A stretch of DNA of 64,000 nt from Corythoichthys intestinalis. Taxonomy: Eukaryota; Chordata; Actinopteri; Syngnathiformes; Syngnathidae. Location of the stretch: the NCBI RefSeq assembly GCF_030265065.1, contig NC_080400.1, positions 54,048,001 to 54,112,000 on the forward strand, in the 5' to 3' direction. Shown here one piece after another: positions 42,865-56,313 of the stretch (positions are counted from its first letter, which is position 1; each line of letters starts with the position of its first letter). The notes beneath the pieces were generated by a model. That model had not been told where the DNA came from, made no database searches, and worked only from the letters and a program-made list of their open reading frames with translations. The translations under genes were made by a program, and so were the position numbers.

Positions 42865-43785
42865 AACCACAAACTGGCACGAGGGACAGGCTCATTCCAG
42901 CCAATCCGGCCTAAAGTCATGGTCACACATGTCAAATGACAAAAGCAACACGCATACACAAAAAATCTATCAAGACGGTCCAGCTGCGGCCTGCAGTAGT
43001 CACAGGGGGCGCGGTTGGCGGATGACAAACGCTTGATCTGATCGGTCGTTGAAAGCAAGGGAAACAAGCTCAAGCTGGTCAGAAGAGGAGACCCAAAACC
43101 ATTCGTTCCTCCAGCATCTAATTTTAGAACTAGTATAGTCATCCTTTAAATTCATATGGTTAATTTTTGGCTAGGATTATAAAAGTCATAATGTTCCAAG
43201 GTCTAGTGAAGTTTAGTTGTGAAACCCCTTAAGTTAAGTTTAGAGTGAATCGTGGGTAATCAATTTCTTAGCCCCTCACACCCCAAGCTGTACTATTGGG
43301 GACGCCGGCGTCCCCTTGATTTCTCTGGGCCACAATGGCTGTTGTACTCGTCATAAAGACGTCATTTCTGGCCAGTATATAGACGAATAGTCGCTCTTTC
43401 ATTCAACACCGGATGGCAGCACTGTCACATCTTCCCGCGGCGACTGAAAACATCCAGTCGAAGTTCGCGTCACTGGCCTCCACCTGACATCTGCAATGTT
43501 TCATATCAGGTCTGTGCTAGAATAATCCATTTTTTCAGAATTGCGTCGACAAAATGACATCACAACGACAAGACAGGGGTAGAAGAAGGTGTGGAACACC
43601 AGCAGAAGAGCATCCAGCCTTCTCTGAACTACATTTTGGGCCAATGGCGGTGGAACATGAGGAATGTATCCAGGGTGTGGCTCTGAAGCAGTTTGAAATC
43701 CCGGAGCATTTAGCCCATCGCTAACACGACAAGACTCACTTGGCCGAACAACACACCCTTTCACTTTGTTTTTACCGTATAGAAA

Positions 43786-43896
43786 GGTCTGCTTAGCAGA
43801 ACTTCAAAAATTGACTTAAACTCTTGCTGTTCCTCCCCACGGAAATCTTTAGTAAAAGGCGAAAGATTTATACGGTCTGAAAAGGAACAAGAGTGT
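43786..43896 (-). ncRNA. RNU5: U5 snRNA (unit 5)
   Basis: GAGTTTAAGTC version, otherwise consensus. Confidence 0.93.
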
Positions 43897-44654
43897 ACTT
43901 CCTTGCATTTGACGGAACCGGCTGGGAGATGATCGGCGATAGCATTTTAACACAGGCTCTCAAGCGCTACAAACCAGTGGGGGGCGTGCCGAGTCGCACC
44001 GAGCAGCCAATCGTTTCGTCCCCAAGGAGGAATTTCACTGCAAATGTAGACCGTAGAAATCTGGAGACTCTAAGGATTGACCGTTGGCTCGAGTCTACAG
44101 CAGGGGTGCCCAAGTCGGGTCTTGGAGAGCCCCTATCCAGCTTGTTTTCCATGTCTCCCTCCTTTACACACCTGAACCAAATGATCAGTTCATCAGCAAG
44201 CTCTGCAGGAGCCTGATTATTTTGATTCAGGTGTGTCGGACAGTCGTGCACCCAGACCGGATGCGGAACTGTAGCCGGAGAAGGAGGCGGGGGCGGCGAA
44301 AACCGGAAGCCGAGGGCAAACGGGGTGCCGGTCCAGGCTACCTGACTGCGATCAACTGATTGCGCTTGCAAGACACCAGATTGGTGAAAACGTTTCCTCT
44401 CTACGGCCCTTTATGGAATACTTTGCCCACCCTTGCTGTAGACTCTACGGGCTGACCATTGGCTCGAATGTCCTCAGCGATCGGGCTCCAGCCAGTCGCA
44501 GGCTTCTCTAGATCCTACATTTTGGGCCAATGGCGGAGAACATGAGAGAGGCAAGGAGGGTGTTACTCTGAAGCTCAACACTGACAATTCCAGACCCACA
44601 CCAGGGCCATGCAGTTTTTCATTGGCGCATTTCAAGTTTGATTTAACAGTAAAT

Positions 44655-44821
44655 CAGGGGAGAGCGCGTACGCAGTCCCCCACTACCATAAATTTTGCAG
44701 TTGAGATTCCCACATTTGGGGAATTCATAAAGGTCATCGAAACTGGAGTTGTGCAATGGTTAAGACTCGCCTTAGGAAAACCACCTGCTTGATCATGGTG
44801 TCTCCCCTGCCAGGTAAGTAT
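44655..44821 (-). ncRNA. RNU1: U1 snRNA, divergent form (unit 5)
   Basis: CAACTCCAG version of loop II, identical by eye to unit 4. Confidence 0.91.
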
Positions 44822-45547
44822 GAGTTGCACGCCTCTGCAAAGCCGAGGTCTTGAGCGCGCAGGCCATCTTCGTTCATGAGCTCGTTTGTTACACACCTAT
44901 AAAATAGTAACAAACACTCATAATGGACAAGGCAACTACAGTAAAACTGTTAACGCACAACTAGTCGTCAACTGACTTGAACTTTAAATTAGCTTTAAAG
45001 AATGTGCAAAACAATCCCAGCATGCATTGCTGCTCCTCCAAAAGCTCAGCTGAAACGGTTGCCCGTACTCTGTCAATGTGCATGCGCCACTGAAAGCTCC
45101 AGATGCTTTGAAATTGTAGTTATTTCTCAAAGCTAGGACAACCTTCCACTCACTTTCCTGTTTGTTTGGTCAGGAATAGACACTGCTGCTGACATGTTAG
45201 GGTCCAACCCGGAATGGATGCTACGTGACTCTTCTGGGTTCAGACTGCAGGCATATCCGATTCCAGTCGGATTCCTCCTCCAATCAGATTTTTTTGAGCT
45301 GACTGTTCACACATTCTTTGTAAGGGTCCAAATCAGACCTGGGCCAGTTCAGAGGCCCACATTATTGACACACCTGACAGGTTCCTGTGGCAACAAAGAC
45401 GTCATTCAGAGTAGAGTAAGGTCACGGACAGTCAAAACCCATCTGAGCTGCTCAGACAGAGAATATGGGATTTCGGCCGCCGCTCCTAACTGATTTCGTC
45501 ACCGATTCGCTTTTCAGCAAGACTCGGTTTTGCTTTCACCAGTAGAA

Positions 45548-45737
45548 GGGGGCGCACCGTTCCTGGAGGTACTGCAATACCAGGTCGATGCATGGAGTGG
45601 ACGGAGCAAGCCCCTATTCCATCTCCTAGGCCCAAAAATCAATTTAATATATGGTCCCCGGATAGGGGACGTATCAGATATTAAACTGATAAGAACAGAT
45701 ACTACACTTGATCTTAGCCAAAAGGCCGAGAAGCGAT
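45548..45737 (-). ncRNA. RNU2: U2 snRNA (unit 6)
   Basis: Array-consensus U2. Just to its right, near 46020, begins the second copy of the three-unit block. Confidence 0.97.
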
Positions 45738-46658
45738 AACCACAAACTGGCACGAGGGACAGGCTCATTCCAGCCAATCCGGCCTAAAGTCATGGTCACA
45801 CATGTCAAATGACAAAAGCAACACGCATACACAAAAAATCTATCAAGACGGTCCAGCTGCGGCCTGCAGTAGTCACAGGGGGCGCGGTTGGCGGATGACA
45901 AACGCTTGATCTGATCGGTCGTTGAAAGCAAGGGAAACAAGCTCAAGCTGGTCAGAAGAGGAGACCCAAAACCATTCGTTCCTCCAGCATCTAATTTTAG
46001 AACTAGTATAGTCATCCTTTAAATTCATTAGGTTAATTTTCGGCTAGGATTATAAAAGTCATAATGTTCCAAGGTCTAGTGAAGTTTAGTTGTGAAACCC
46101 CTTAAGTTAAGTTTAGCGTGAATCGTGGGTAATCAATTTCTTAGCCCCTCACACCCCAAGCTGTACTATTGGGGACGCCGGCGTCCCCTTGATTTCTCTG
46201 GGCCACAATGGCTGTTGTACTCGTCATAAAGACGTCATTTCTGGCCAGTATATAGACGAATAGTCGCTCTTTCATTCAACACCGGATGGCAGCACTGTCA
46301 CATCTTCCCGCGGCGACTGAAAACATCCAGTCGAAGTTCGCGTCACTGGCCTCCACCTGACATCTGCAATGTTTCATATCAGGTCTGTGCTAGAATAATC
46401 CATTTTTTCAGAATTGCGTCGACAAAATGACATCACAACGACAAGACAGGGGTAGAAGAAGGTGTGGAACACCAGCAGAAGAGCATCCAGCCTTCTCTGA
46501 ACTACATTTTGGGCCAATGGCGGTGGAACATGAGGAATGTATCCAGGGTGTGGCTCTGAAGCAGTTTGAAATCCCAGAGCATTTAGCCCATCGCTAACAC
46601 GACAAGACTCACTTGGCCGAACAACACACCCTTTCACTTTGTTTTTACCGTATAGAAA

Positions 46659-46769
46659 GGTCTGCTTAGCAGAACTTCAAAAATTGACTCAAACTCTTGC
46701 TTTTCCTCCCCACGGAAATCTTTGGTAAAAGGCGAAAGATTTATAGGGTCTGAAAAGGAACAAGAGTGT
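46659..46769 (-). ncRNA. RNU5: U5 snRNA, loop-1 variant (unit 6)
   Basis: Same two changes as unit 3, at 46724 (loop C for U) and about 46746 (stem). It lies exactly 8,619 bp from its twin. Confidence 0.9.
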
Positions 46770-47527
46770 ACTGCCTTGCATTTGACGGAACCGGCTGTGA
46801 GATGATCGGCGATAGCATTTTAACACAGGCTCTCAAGCGCTACAAACCAGTGGGGGGCGTGCCGAGTCGCACCGAGCAGCCAATCGTTTCGTCCCCAAGG
46901 AGGAATTTCACTGCAAATGTAGACCGTAGAAATCTGGAGACTCTAAGGATTGACCGTTGGCTCGAGTCTACAGCAGGGGTGCCCAAGTCGGGTCTTGGAG
47001 AGCCCCTATCCAGCTTGTTTTCCATGTCTCCCTCCTTTACACACCTGAACCAAATGATCAGTTCATCAGCAAGCTCTGCAGAAGCCTGATTATTTTGATT
47101 CAGGTGTGTCGGACAGTCGTGCACCCAGACCGGATGCGGAACTGTAGCCGGAGAAGGAGGCGGGGGCGGCGAAAACCGGAAGCCGAGGGCAAACGGGGTG
47201 CCGGTCCAGGCTACCTGACTGCGATCAACTGATTGCGCTTGCAAGACACCAGATTGGTGAAAACGTTTCCTCTCTACGGCCCTTTATGGAATACTTTGCC
47301 CACCTTTGCTGTAGACTCTACGGGCTGACCATTGGCTCGAAAGTCCTCAGCGATCGGGCTCCAGCCAGTCGCAAGCTTCTCTAGATCCTACATTTTGGGC
47401 CAATGGCGGAGAACATGAGAGAGGCAAGGAAGGTGTTACTCTGAATCTGAACACTGACAATTCCAGACCCACACCAGGGCCATGCAGTTTTTCATTGGCG
47501 CATTTCAAGTTTGATTTAACAAGAAAT

Positions 47528-47694
47528 CAGGGGAGAGCGCGTACGCAGTCCCCCACTACCATAAATTTTGCAGTTGAGATTCCCACATTTGGGGAATTCA
47601 TAAAGGTCATCGAAACCGGAATTGTGCAATGGTTAAGACTCGCCTTAGGAAAACCACCTGCTTGATCATGGTGTCTCCCCTGCCAGGTAAGTAT
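47528..47694 (-). ncRNA. RNU1: U1 snRNA, divergent form (unit 6)
   Basis: CAATTCCGG version, matching unit 3 rather than its direct neighbours. Confidence 0.92.
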
Positions 47695-48420
47695 GAATTG
47701 CACGCCTCTGCAAAGCCGAGGTCTTGAGCGCGCAGGCCATCTTCGTTCATGAGCTCGTTTGTTACACACCTATAAAATAGTAACAAACACACATAATGGA
47801 CAAGGCAACTACAGTAAAACTGTTAACGCACAACTAGTCGTCAACTGACTTGAACTTTAAATTAGCTTTAAAGAATGTGCAAAACAATCCCAGCATGCAT
47901 TGCTGCTCCTCCAAAAGCTCAGCTGAAACGGTTGCCCGTACTCTGTCAATGTGCATGCGCCACTGAAAGCTCCAGATGCTTTGAAATTGTAGTTATTTCT
48001 CAAAGCTAGGACAACCTTCCACTCACTTTCCTGTTTGTTTGGTCAGGAATAGACACTGCTGCTGACATGTTAGGGTCCAACCCGGAATGGATGCTACGTG
48101 ACTCTTCTGGGTTCAGACTGCAGGCATATCCGATTCCAGTCGGATTCCTCCTCCAATCAGATTTTTTTGAGCTGACTGTTCACACATTCTTTGTAAGTGT
48201 CCAAATCAGACCTGGGCCAGTTCAGAGGCCCACATTATTGACACACCTGACAGGTTCCTGTGGCAACAAAGACGTCATTCAGAGCAGAGTAAGGTCACGG
48301 ACAGTCAAAACCCATCTGAGCTGCTCAGACAGAGAATATTGGATTTCGGCCGCCGCTCCTAACTGATTTCGTCACCGATTCGCTTTTCAGCAAGACTCGG
48401 TTTTGCTTTCACCAGTAGAA

Positions 48421-48610
48421 GGGGGCGCACCGTTCCTGGAGGTACTGCAATACCAGGTCGATGCATGGAGTGGACGGAGCAAGCCCCTATTCCATCTCCT
48501 AGGCCCAAAAATCAATTTAATATATGGTCCCCGGATAGGGGACGTATCAGATATTAAACTGATAAGAACAGATACTACACTTGATCTTAGCCAAAAGGCC
48601 GAGAAGCGAT
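48421..48610 (-). ncRNA. RNU2: U2 snRNA (unit 7)
   Basis: Array-consensus U2. The promoter side is like unit 4 (ggcaccaggg, agaagagaagaccc). Confidence 0.97.
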
Positions 48611-49531
48611 AACCACAAACTGGCACCAGGGACAGGCTCATTCCAGCCAATCCGGCCTAAAGTCATGGTCACACATGTCAAATGACAAAAGCAACACACA
48701 TACACAAAAAATCTATCAAGACGGTCCAGCTGCGGCCTGCAGTAGTCACAGGGGGCGCGGTTGGCGGATGACAAACGCTTGATCTGATCGGTCGTTGAAA
48801 GCAAGGGAAACAAGCTCAAGCTGGTCAGAAGAGAAGACCCAAAACCATTCGTTCCTCCAGCATCTAATTTTAGAACTAGTATAGTCATCCTTTAAATTCA
48901 TATGGTTAATTTTTGGCTAGGATTATAAAAGTCATAATGTTCCAAGGTCTAGTGAAGTTTAGTTGTGAAACCCCTTAAGTTAAGTTTAGAGTGAATCGTG
49001 GGTAATCAATTTCTTAGCCCCTCACACCCCAAGCTGTACTATTGGGGACGCCGGCGTCCCCTTGATTTCTCTGGGCCACAATGGCTGTTGTACTCGTCAT
49101 AAAGACGTCATTTCTGGCCAGTATATAGACGAATAGTCGCTCTTTCATTCAACACCGGATGGCAGCACTGTCACATCTTCCCGCGGCGACTGAAAACATC
49201 CAGTCGAAGTTCGCGTCACTGGCCTCCACCTGACATCTGCAATGTTTCATATCAGGTCTGTGCTAGAATAATCCATTTTTTCAGAATTGCGTCGACAAAA
49301 TGACATCACAACGACAAGACAGGGGTAGAAGAAGGTGTGGAACACCAGCAGAAGAGCATCCAGCCTTCTCTGAACTACATTTTGGGCCAATGGCGGTGGA
49401 ACATGAGGAATGTATCCAGGGTGTGGCTCTGAAGCAGTTTGAAATCCCGGAGCATTTAGCCCATCGCTAACACGACAAGACTCACTTGGCCGAACAACAC
49501 ACCCTTTCACTTTGTTTTTACCGTATAGAAA

Positions 49532-49642
49532 GGTCTGCTTAGCAGAACTTCAAAAATTGACTTAAACTCTTGCTGTTCCTCCCCACGGAAATCTTTAGTA
49601 AAAGGCGAAAGATTTATACGGTCTGAAAAGGAACAAGAGTGT
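49532..49642 (-). ncRNA. RNU5: U5 snRNA (unit 7)
   Basis: GAGTTTAAGTC version, otherwise consensus. Confidence 0.93.
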
Positions 49643-50400
49643 ACTTCCTTGCATTTGACGGAACCGGCTGGGAGATGATCGGCGATAGCATTTTAACACA
49701 GGCTCTCAAGCGCTACAAACCAGTGGGGGGCGTGCCGAGTCGCACCGAGCAGCCAATCGTTTCGTCCCCAAGGAGGAATTTCACTGCAAATGTAGACCGT
49801 AGAAATCTGGAGACTCTAAGGATTGACCGTTGGCTCGAGTCTACAGCAGGGGTGCCCAAGTCGGGTCTTGGAGAGCCCCTATCCAGCTTGTTTTCCATGT
49901 CTCCCTCCTTTACACACCTGAACCAAATGATCAGTTCATCAGCAAGCTCTGCAGGAGCCTGATTATTTTGATTCAGGTGTGTCGGACAGTCGTGCACCCA
50001 GACCGGATGCGGAACTGTAGCCGGAGAAGGAGGCGGGGGCGGCGAAAACCGGAAGCCGAGGGCAAACGGGGTGCCGGTCCAGGCTACCTGACTGCGATCA
50101 ACTGATTGCGCTTGCAAGACACCAGATTGGTGAAAACGTTTCCTCTCTACGGCCCTTTATGGAATACTTTGCCCACCCTTGCTGTAGACTCTACGGGCTG
50201 ACCATTGGCTCGAATGTCCTCAGCGATCGGGCTCCAGCCAGTCGCAGGCTTCTCTAGATCCTACATTTTGGGCCAATGGCGGAGAACATGAGAGAGGCAA
50301 GGAGGGTGTTACTCTGAAGCTCAACACTGACAATTCCAGACCCACACCAGGGCCATGCAGTTTTTCATTGGCGCATTTCAAGTTTGATTTAACAGTAAAT

Positions 50401-50567
50401 CAGGGGAGAGCGCGTACGCAGTCCCCCACTACCATAAATTTTGCAGTTGAGATTCCCACATTTGGGGAATTCATAAAGGTCATCGAAACTGGAGTTGTGC
50501 AATGGTTAAGACTCGCCTTAGGAAAACCACCTGCTTGATCATGGTGTCTCCCCTGCCAGGTAAGTAT
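50401..50567 (-). ncRNA. RNU1: U1 snRNA, divergent form (unit 7)
   Basis: CAACTCCAG version of loop II. Confidence 0.91.
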
Positions 50568-51293
50568 GAGTTGCACGCCTCTGCAAAGCCGAGGTCTTGA
50601 GCGCGCAGGCCATCTTCGTTCATGAGCTCGTTTGTTACACACCTATAAAATAGTAACAAACACTCATAATGGACAAGGCAACTACAGTAAAACTGTTAAC
50701 GCACAACTAGTCGTCAACTGACTTGAACTTTAAATTAGCTTTAAAGAATGTGCAAAACAATCCCAGCATGCATTGCTGCTCCTCCAAAAGCTCAGCTGAA
50801 ACGGTTGCCCGTACTCTGTCAATGTGCATGCGCCACTGAAAGCTACAGATGCTTTGAAATTGTAGTTATTTCTCAAAGCTAGGACAACCTTCCACTCACT
50901 TTCCTGTTTGTTTGGTCAGGAATAGACACTGCTGCTGACATGTTAGGGTCCAACCCGGAATGGATGCTACGTGACTCTTCTGGGTTCAGACTGCAGGCAT
51001 ATCCGATTCCAGTCGGATTCCTCCTCCAATCAGATTTTTTTGAGCTGACTGTTCACACATTCTTTGTAAGGGTCCAAATCAGACCTGGGCCAGTTCAGAG
51101 GCCCACATTATTGACACACCTGACAGGTTCCTGTGGCAACAAAGACGTCATTCAGAGTAGAGTAAGGTCACGGACAGTCAAAACCCATCTGAGCTGCTCA
51201 GACAGAGAATATTGGATTTCGGCCGCCGCTCCTAACTGATTTCGTCACCGATTCGCTTTTCAGCAAGACTCGGTTTTGCTTTCACCAGTAGAA

Positions 51294-51483
51294 GGGGGCG
51301 CACCGTTCCTGGAGGTACTGCAATACCAGGTCGATGCATGGAGTGGACGGAGCAAGCCCCTATTCCATCTCCTAGGCCCAAAAATCAATTTAATATATGG
51401 TCCCCGGATAGGGGACGTATCAGATATTAAACTGATAAGAACAGATACTACACTTGATCTTAGCCAAAAGGCCGAGAAGCGAT
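51294..51483 (-). ncRNA. RNU2: U2 snRNA (unit 8)
   Basis: Array-consensus U2. Confidence 0.97.
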
Positions 51484-52404
51484 AACCACAAACTGGCACG
51501 AGGGACAGGCTCATTCCAGCCAATCCGGCCTAAAGTCATGGTCACACATGTCAAATGACAAAAGCAACACGCATACACAAAAAATCTATCAAGACGGTCC
51601 AGCTGCGGCCTGCAGTAGTCACAGGGGGCGCGGTTGGCGGATGACAAACGCTTGATCTGATCGGTCGTTGAAAGCAAGGGAAACAAGCTCAAGCTGGTCA
51701 GAAGAGGAGACCCAAAACCATTCGTTCCTCCAGCATCTAATTTTAGAACTAGTATAGTCATCCTTTAAATTCATATGGTTAATTTTTGGCTAGGATTATA
51801 AAAGTCATAATGTTCCAAGGTCTAGTGAAGTTTAGTTGTGAAACCCCTTAAGTTAAGTTTAGAGTGAATCGTGGGTAATCAATTTCTTAGCCCCTCACAC
51901 CCCAAGCTGTACTATTGGGGACGCCGGCGTCCCCTTGATTTCTCTGGGCCACAATGGCTGTTGTACTCGTCATAAAGACGTCATTTCTGGCCAGTATATA
52001 GACGAATAGTCGCTCTTTCATTCAACACCGGATGGCAGCACTGTCACATCTTCCCGCGGCGACTGAAAACATCCAGTCGAAGTTCGCGTCACTGGCCTCC
52101 ACCTGACATCTGCAATGTTTCATATCAGGTCTGTGCTAGAATAATCCATTTTTTCAGAATTGCGTCGACAAAATGACATCACAACGACAAGACAGGGGTA
52201 GAAGAAGGTGTGGAACACCAGCAGAAGAGCATCCAGCCTTCTCTGAACTACATTTTGGGCCAATGGCGGTGGAACATGAGGAATGTATCCAGGGTGTGGC
52301 TCTGAAGCAGTTTGAAATCCCGGAGCATTTAGCCCATCGCTAACACGACAAGACTCACTTGGCCGAACAACACACCCTTTCACTTTGTTTTTACCGTATA
52401 GAAA

Positions 52405-52515
52405 GGTCTGCTTAGCAGAACTTCAAAAATTGACTTAAACTCTTGCTGTTCCTCCCCACGGAAATCTTTAGTAAAAGGCGAAAGATTTATACGGTCTGAA
52501 AAGGAACAAGAGTGT
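52405..52515 (-). ncRNA. RNU5: U5 snRNA (unit 8)
   Basis: GAGTTTAAGTC version. Confidence 0.93.
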
Positions 52516-53273
52516 ACTTCCTTGCATTTGACGGAACCGGCTGGGAGATGATCGGCGATAGCATTTTAACACAGGCTCTCAAGCGCTACAAACCAGTGGG
52601 GGGCGTGCCGAGTCGCACCGAGCAGCCAATCGTTTCGTCCCCAAGGAGGAATTTCACTGCAAATGTAGACCGTAGAAATCTGGAGACTCTAAGGATTGAC
52701 CGTTGGCTCGAGTCTACAGCAGGGGTGCCCAAGTCGGGTCTTGGAGAGCCCCTATCCAGCTTGTTTTCCATGTCTCCCTCCTTTACACACCTGAACCAAA
52801 TGATCAGTTCATCAGCAAGCTCTGCAGGAGCCTGATTATTTTGATTCAGGTGTGTCGGACAGTCGTGCACCCAGACCGGATGCGGAACTGTAGCCGGAGA
52901 AGGAGGCGGGGGCGGCGAAAACCGGAAGCCGAGGGCAAACGGGGTGCCGGTCCAGGCTACCTGACTGCGATCAACTGATTGCGCTTGCAAGACACCAGAT
53001 TGGTGAAAACGTTTCCTCTCTACGGCCCTTTATGGAATACTTTGCCCACCCTTGCTGTAGACTCTACGGGCTGACCATTGGCTCGAATGTCCTCAGCGAT
53101 CGGGCTCCAGCCAGTCGCAGGCTTCTCTAGATCCTACATTTTGGGCCAATGGCGGAGAACATGAGAGAGGCAAGGAGGGTGTTACTCTGAAGCTCAACAC
53201 TGACAATTCCAGACCCACACCAGGGCCATGCAGTTTTTCATTGGCGCATTTCAAGTTTGATTTAACAGTAAAT

Positions 53274-53440
53274 CAGGGGAGAGCGCGTACGCAGTCCCCC
53301 ACTACCATAAATTTTGCAGTTGAGATTCCCACATTTGGGGAATTCATAAAGGTCATCGAAACTGGAGTTGTGCAATGGTTAAGACTCGCCTTAGGAAAAC
53401 CACCTGCTTGATCATGGTGTCTCCCCTGCCAGGTAAGTAT
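53274..53440 (-). ncRNA. RNU1: U1 snRNA, divergent form (unit 8)
   Basis: CAACTCCAG version of loop II. Confidence 0.91.
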
Positions 53441-54166
53441 GAGTTGCACGCCTCTGCAAAGCCGAGGTCTTGAGCGCGCAGGCCATCTTCGTTCATGAGC
53501 TCGTTTGTTACACACCTATAAAATAGTAACAAACACTCATAATGGACAAGGCAACTACAGTAAAACTGTTAACGCACAACTAGTCGTCAACTGACTTGAA
53601 CTTTAAATTAGCTTTAAAGAATGTGCAAAACAATCCCAGCATGCATTGCTGCTCCTCCAAAAGCTCAGCTGAAACGGTTGCCCGTACTCTGTCAATGTGC
53701 ATGCGCCACTGAAAGCTCCAGATGCTTTGAAATTGTAGTTATTTCTCAAAGCTAGGACAACCTTCCACTCACTTTCCTGTTTGTTTGGTCAGGAATAGAC
53801 ACTGCTGCTGACATGTTAGGGTCCAACCCGGAATGGATGCTACGTGACTCTTCTGGGTTCAGACTGCAGGCATATCCGATTCCAGTCGGATTCCTCCTCC
53901 AATCAGATTTTTTTGAGCTGACTGTTCACACATTCTTTGTAAGGGTCCAAATCAGACCTGGGCCAGTTCAGAGGCCCACATTATTGACACACCTGACAGG
54001 TTCCTGTGGCAACAAAGACGTCATTCAGAGTAGAGTAAGGTCACGGACAGTCAAAACCCATCTGAGCTGCTCAGACAGAGAATATGGGATTTCGGCCGCC
54101 GCTCCTAACTGATTTCGTCACCGATTCGCTTTTCAGCAAGACTCGGTTTTGCTTTCACCAGTAGAA

Positions 54167-54356
54167 GGGGGCGCACCGTTCCTGGAGGTACTGCAATACC
54201 AGGTCGATGCATGGAGTGGACGGAGCAAGCCCCTATTCCATCTCCTAGGCCCAAAAATCAATTTAATATATGGTCCCCGGATAGGGGACGTATCAGATAT
54301 TAAACTGATAAGAACAGATACTACACTTGATCTTAGCCAAAAGGCCGAGAAGCGAT
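54167..54356 (-). ncRNA. RNU2: U2 snRNA (unit 9)
   Basis: Array-consensus U2. Its 3' flank reads gaatatggg, shared with units 6 and 10. Confidence 0.97.
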
Positions 54357-55277
54357 AACCACAAACTGGCACGAGGGACAGGCTCATTCCAGCCAATCCG
54401 GCCTAAAGTCATGGTCACACATGTCAAATGACAAAAGCAACACGCATACACAAAAAATCTATCAAGACGGTCCAGCTGCGGCCTGCAGTAGTCACAGGGG
54501 GCGCGGTTGGCGGATGACAAACGCTTGATCTGATCGGTCGTTGAAAGCAAGGGAAACAAGCTCAAGCTGGTCAGAAGAGGAGACCCAAAACCATTCGTTC
54601 CTCCAGCATCTAATTTTAGAACTAGTATAGTCATCCTTTAAATTCATATGGTTAATTTTTGGCTAGGATTATAAAAGTCATAATGTTCCAAGGTCTAGTG
54701 AAGTTTAGTTGTGAAACCCCTTAAGTTAAGTTTAGAGTGAATCGTGGGTAATCAATTTCTTAGCCCCTCACACCCCAAGCTGTACTATTGGGGACGCCGG
54801 CGTCCCCTTGATTTCTCTGGGCCACAATGGCTGTTGTACTCGTCATAAAGACGTCATTTCTGGCCAGTATATAGACGAATAGTCGCTCTTTCATTCAACA
54901 CCGGATGGCAGCACTGTCACATCTTCCCGCGGCGACTGAAAACATCCAGTCGAAGTTCGCGTCACTGGCCTCCACCTGACATCTGCAATGTTTCATATCA
55001 GGTCTGTGCTAGAATAATCCATTTTTTCAGAATTGCGTCGACAAAATGACATCACAACGACAAGACAGGGGTAGAAGAAGGTGTGGAACACCAGCAGAAG
55101 AGCATCCAGCCTTCTCTGAACTACATTTTGGGCCAATGGCGGTGGAACATGAGGAATGTATCCAGGGTGTGGCTCTGAAGCAGTTTGAAATCCCGGAGCA
55201 TTTAGCCCATCGCTAACACGACAAGACTCACTTGGCCGAACAACACACCCTTTCACTTTGTTTTTACCGTATAGAAA

Positions 55278-55388
55278 GGTCTGCTTAGCAGAACTTCAAA
55301 AATTGACTTAAACTCTTGCTGTTCCTCCCCACGGAAATCTTTAGTAAAAGGCGAAAGATTTATACGGTCTGAAAAGGAACAAGAGTGT
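55278..55388 (-). ncRNA. RNU5: U5 snRNA (unit 9)
   Basis: GAGTTTAAGTC version. Confidence 0.93.
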
Positions 55389-56146
55389 ACTTCCTTGCAT
55401 TTGACGGAACCGGCTGGGAGATGATCGGCGATAGCATTTTAACACAGGCTCTCAAGCGCTACAAACCAGTGGGGGGCGTGCCGAGTCGCACCGAGCAGCC
55501 AATCGTTTCGTCCCCAAGGAGGAATTTCACTGCAAATGTAGACCGTAGAAATCTGGAGACTCTAAGGATTGACCGTTGGCTCGAGTCTACAGCAGGGGTG
55601 CCCAAGTCGGGTCTTGGAGAGCCCCTATCCAGCTTGTTTTCCATGTCTCCCTCCTTTACACACCTGAACCAAATGATCAGTTCATCAGCAAGCTCTGCAG
55701 GAGCCTGATTATTTTGATTCAGGTGTGTCGGACAGTCGTGCACCCAGACCGGATGCGGAACTGTAGCCGGAGAAGGAGGCGGGGGCGGCGAAAACCGGAA
55801 GCCGAGGGCAAACGGGGTGCCGGTCCAGGCTACCTGACTGCGATCAACTGATTGCGCTTGCAAGACACCAGATTGGTGAAAACGTTTCCTCTCTACGGCC
55901 CTTTATGGAATACTTTGCCCACCCTTGCTGTAGACTCTACGGGCTGACCATTGGCTCGAATGTCCTCAGCGATCGGGCTCCAGCCAGTCGCAGGCTTCTC
56001 TAGATCCTACATTTTGGGCCAATGGCGGAGAACATGAGAGAGGCAAGGAGGGTGTTACTCTGAAGCTCAACACTGACAATTCCAGACCCACACCAGGGCC
56101 ATGCAGTTTTTCATTGGCGCATTTCAAGTTTGATTTAACAGTAAAT

Positions 56147-56313
56147 CAGGGGAGAGCGCGTACGCAGTCCCCCACTACCATAAATTTTGCAGTTGAGATT
56201 CCCACATTTGGGGAATTCATAAAGGTCATCGAAACTGGAGTTGTGCAATGGTTAAGACTCGCCTTAGGAAAACCACCTGCTTGATCATGGTGTCTCCCCT
56301 GCCAGGTAAGTAT
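56147..56313 (-). ncRNA. RNU1: U1 snRNA, divergent form (unit 9)
   Basis: CAACTCCAG version of loop II. Confidence 0.91.

Larger units (their letters stand above)
37400..54638. repeat. higher-order repeat: two copies of a three-unit block (8,619 bp)
   Basis: Variants that mark the first block recur exactly 8,619 bp to the right: attaggttaattttcgg (37408 and 46027), the two U5 changes (38105/46724), the aacaagaaatc U1 flank, and the ggcaccaggg and agaagagaagaccc U2 promoter variants. Block 1 is about 37400-46019 and block 2 about 46020-54638. Only rare differences (for example aggagggtg versus aggaaggtg) were seen between them, so the duplication is recent. Confidence 0.8.
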
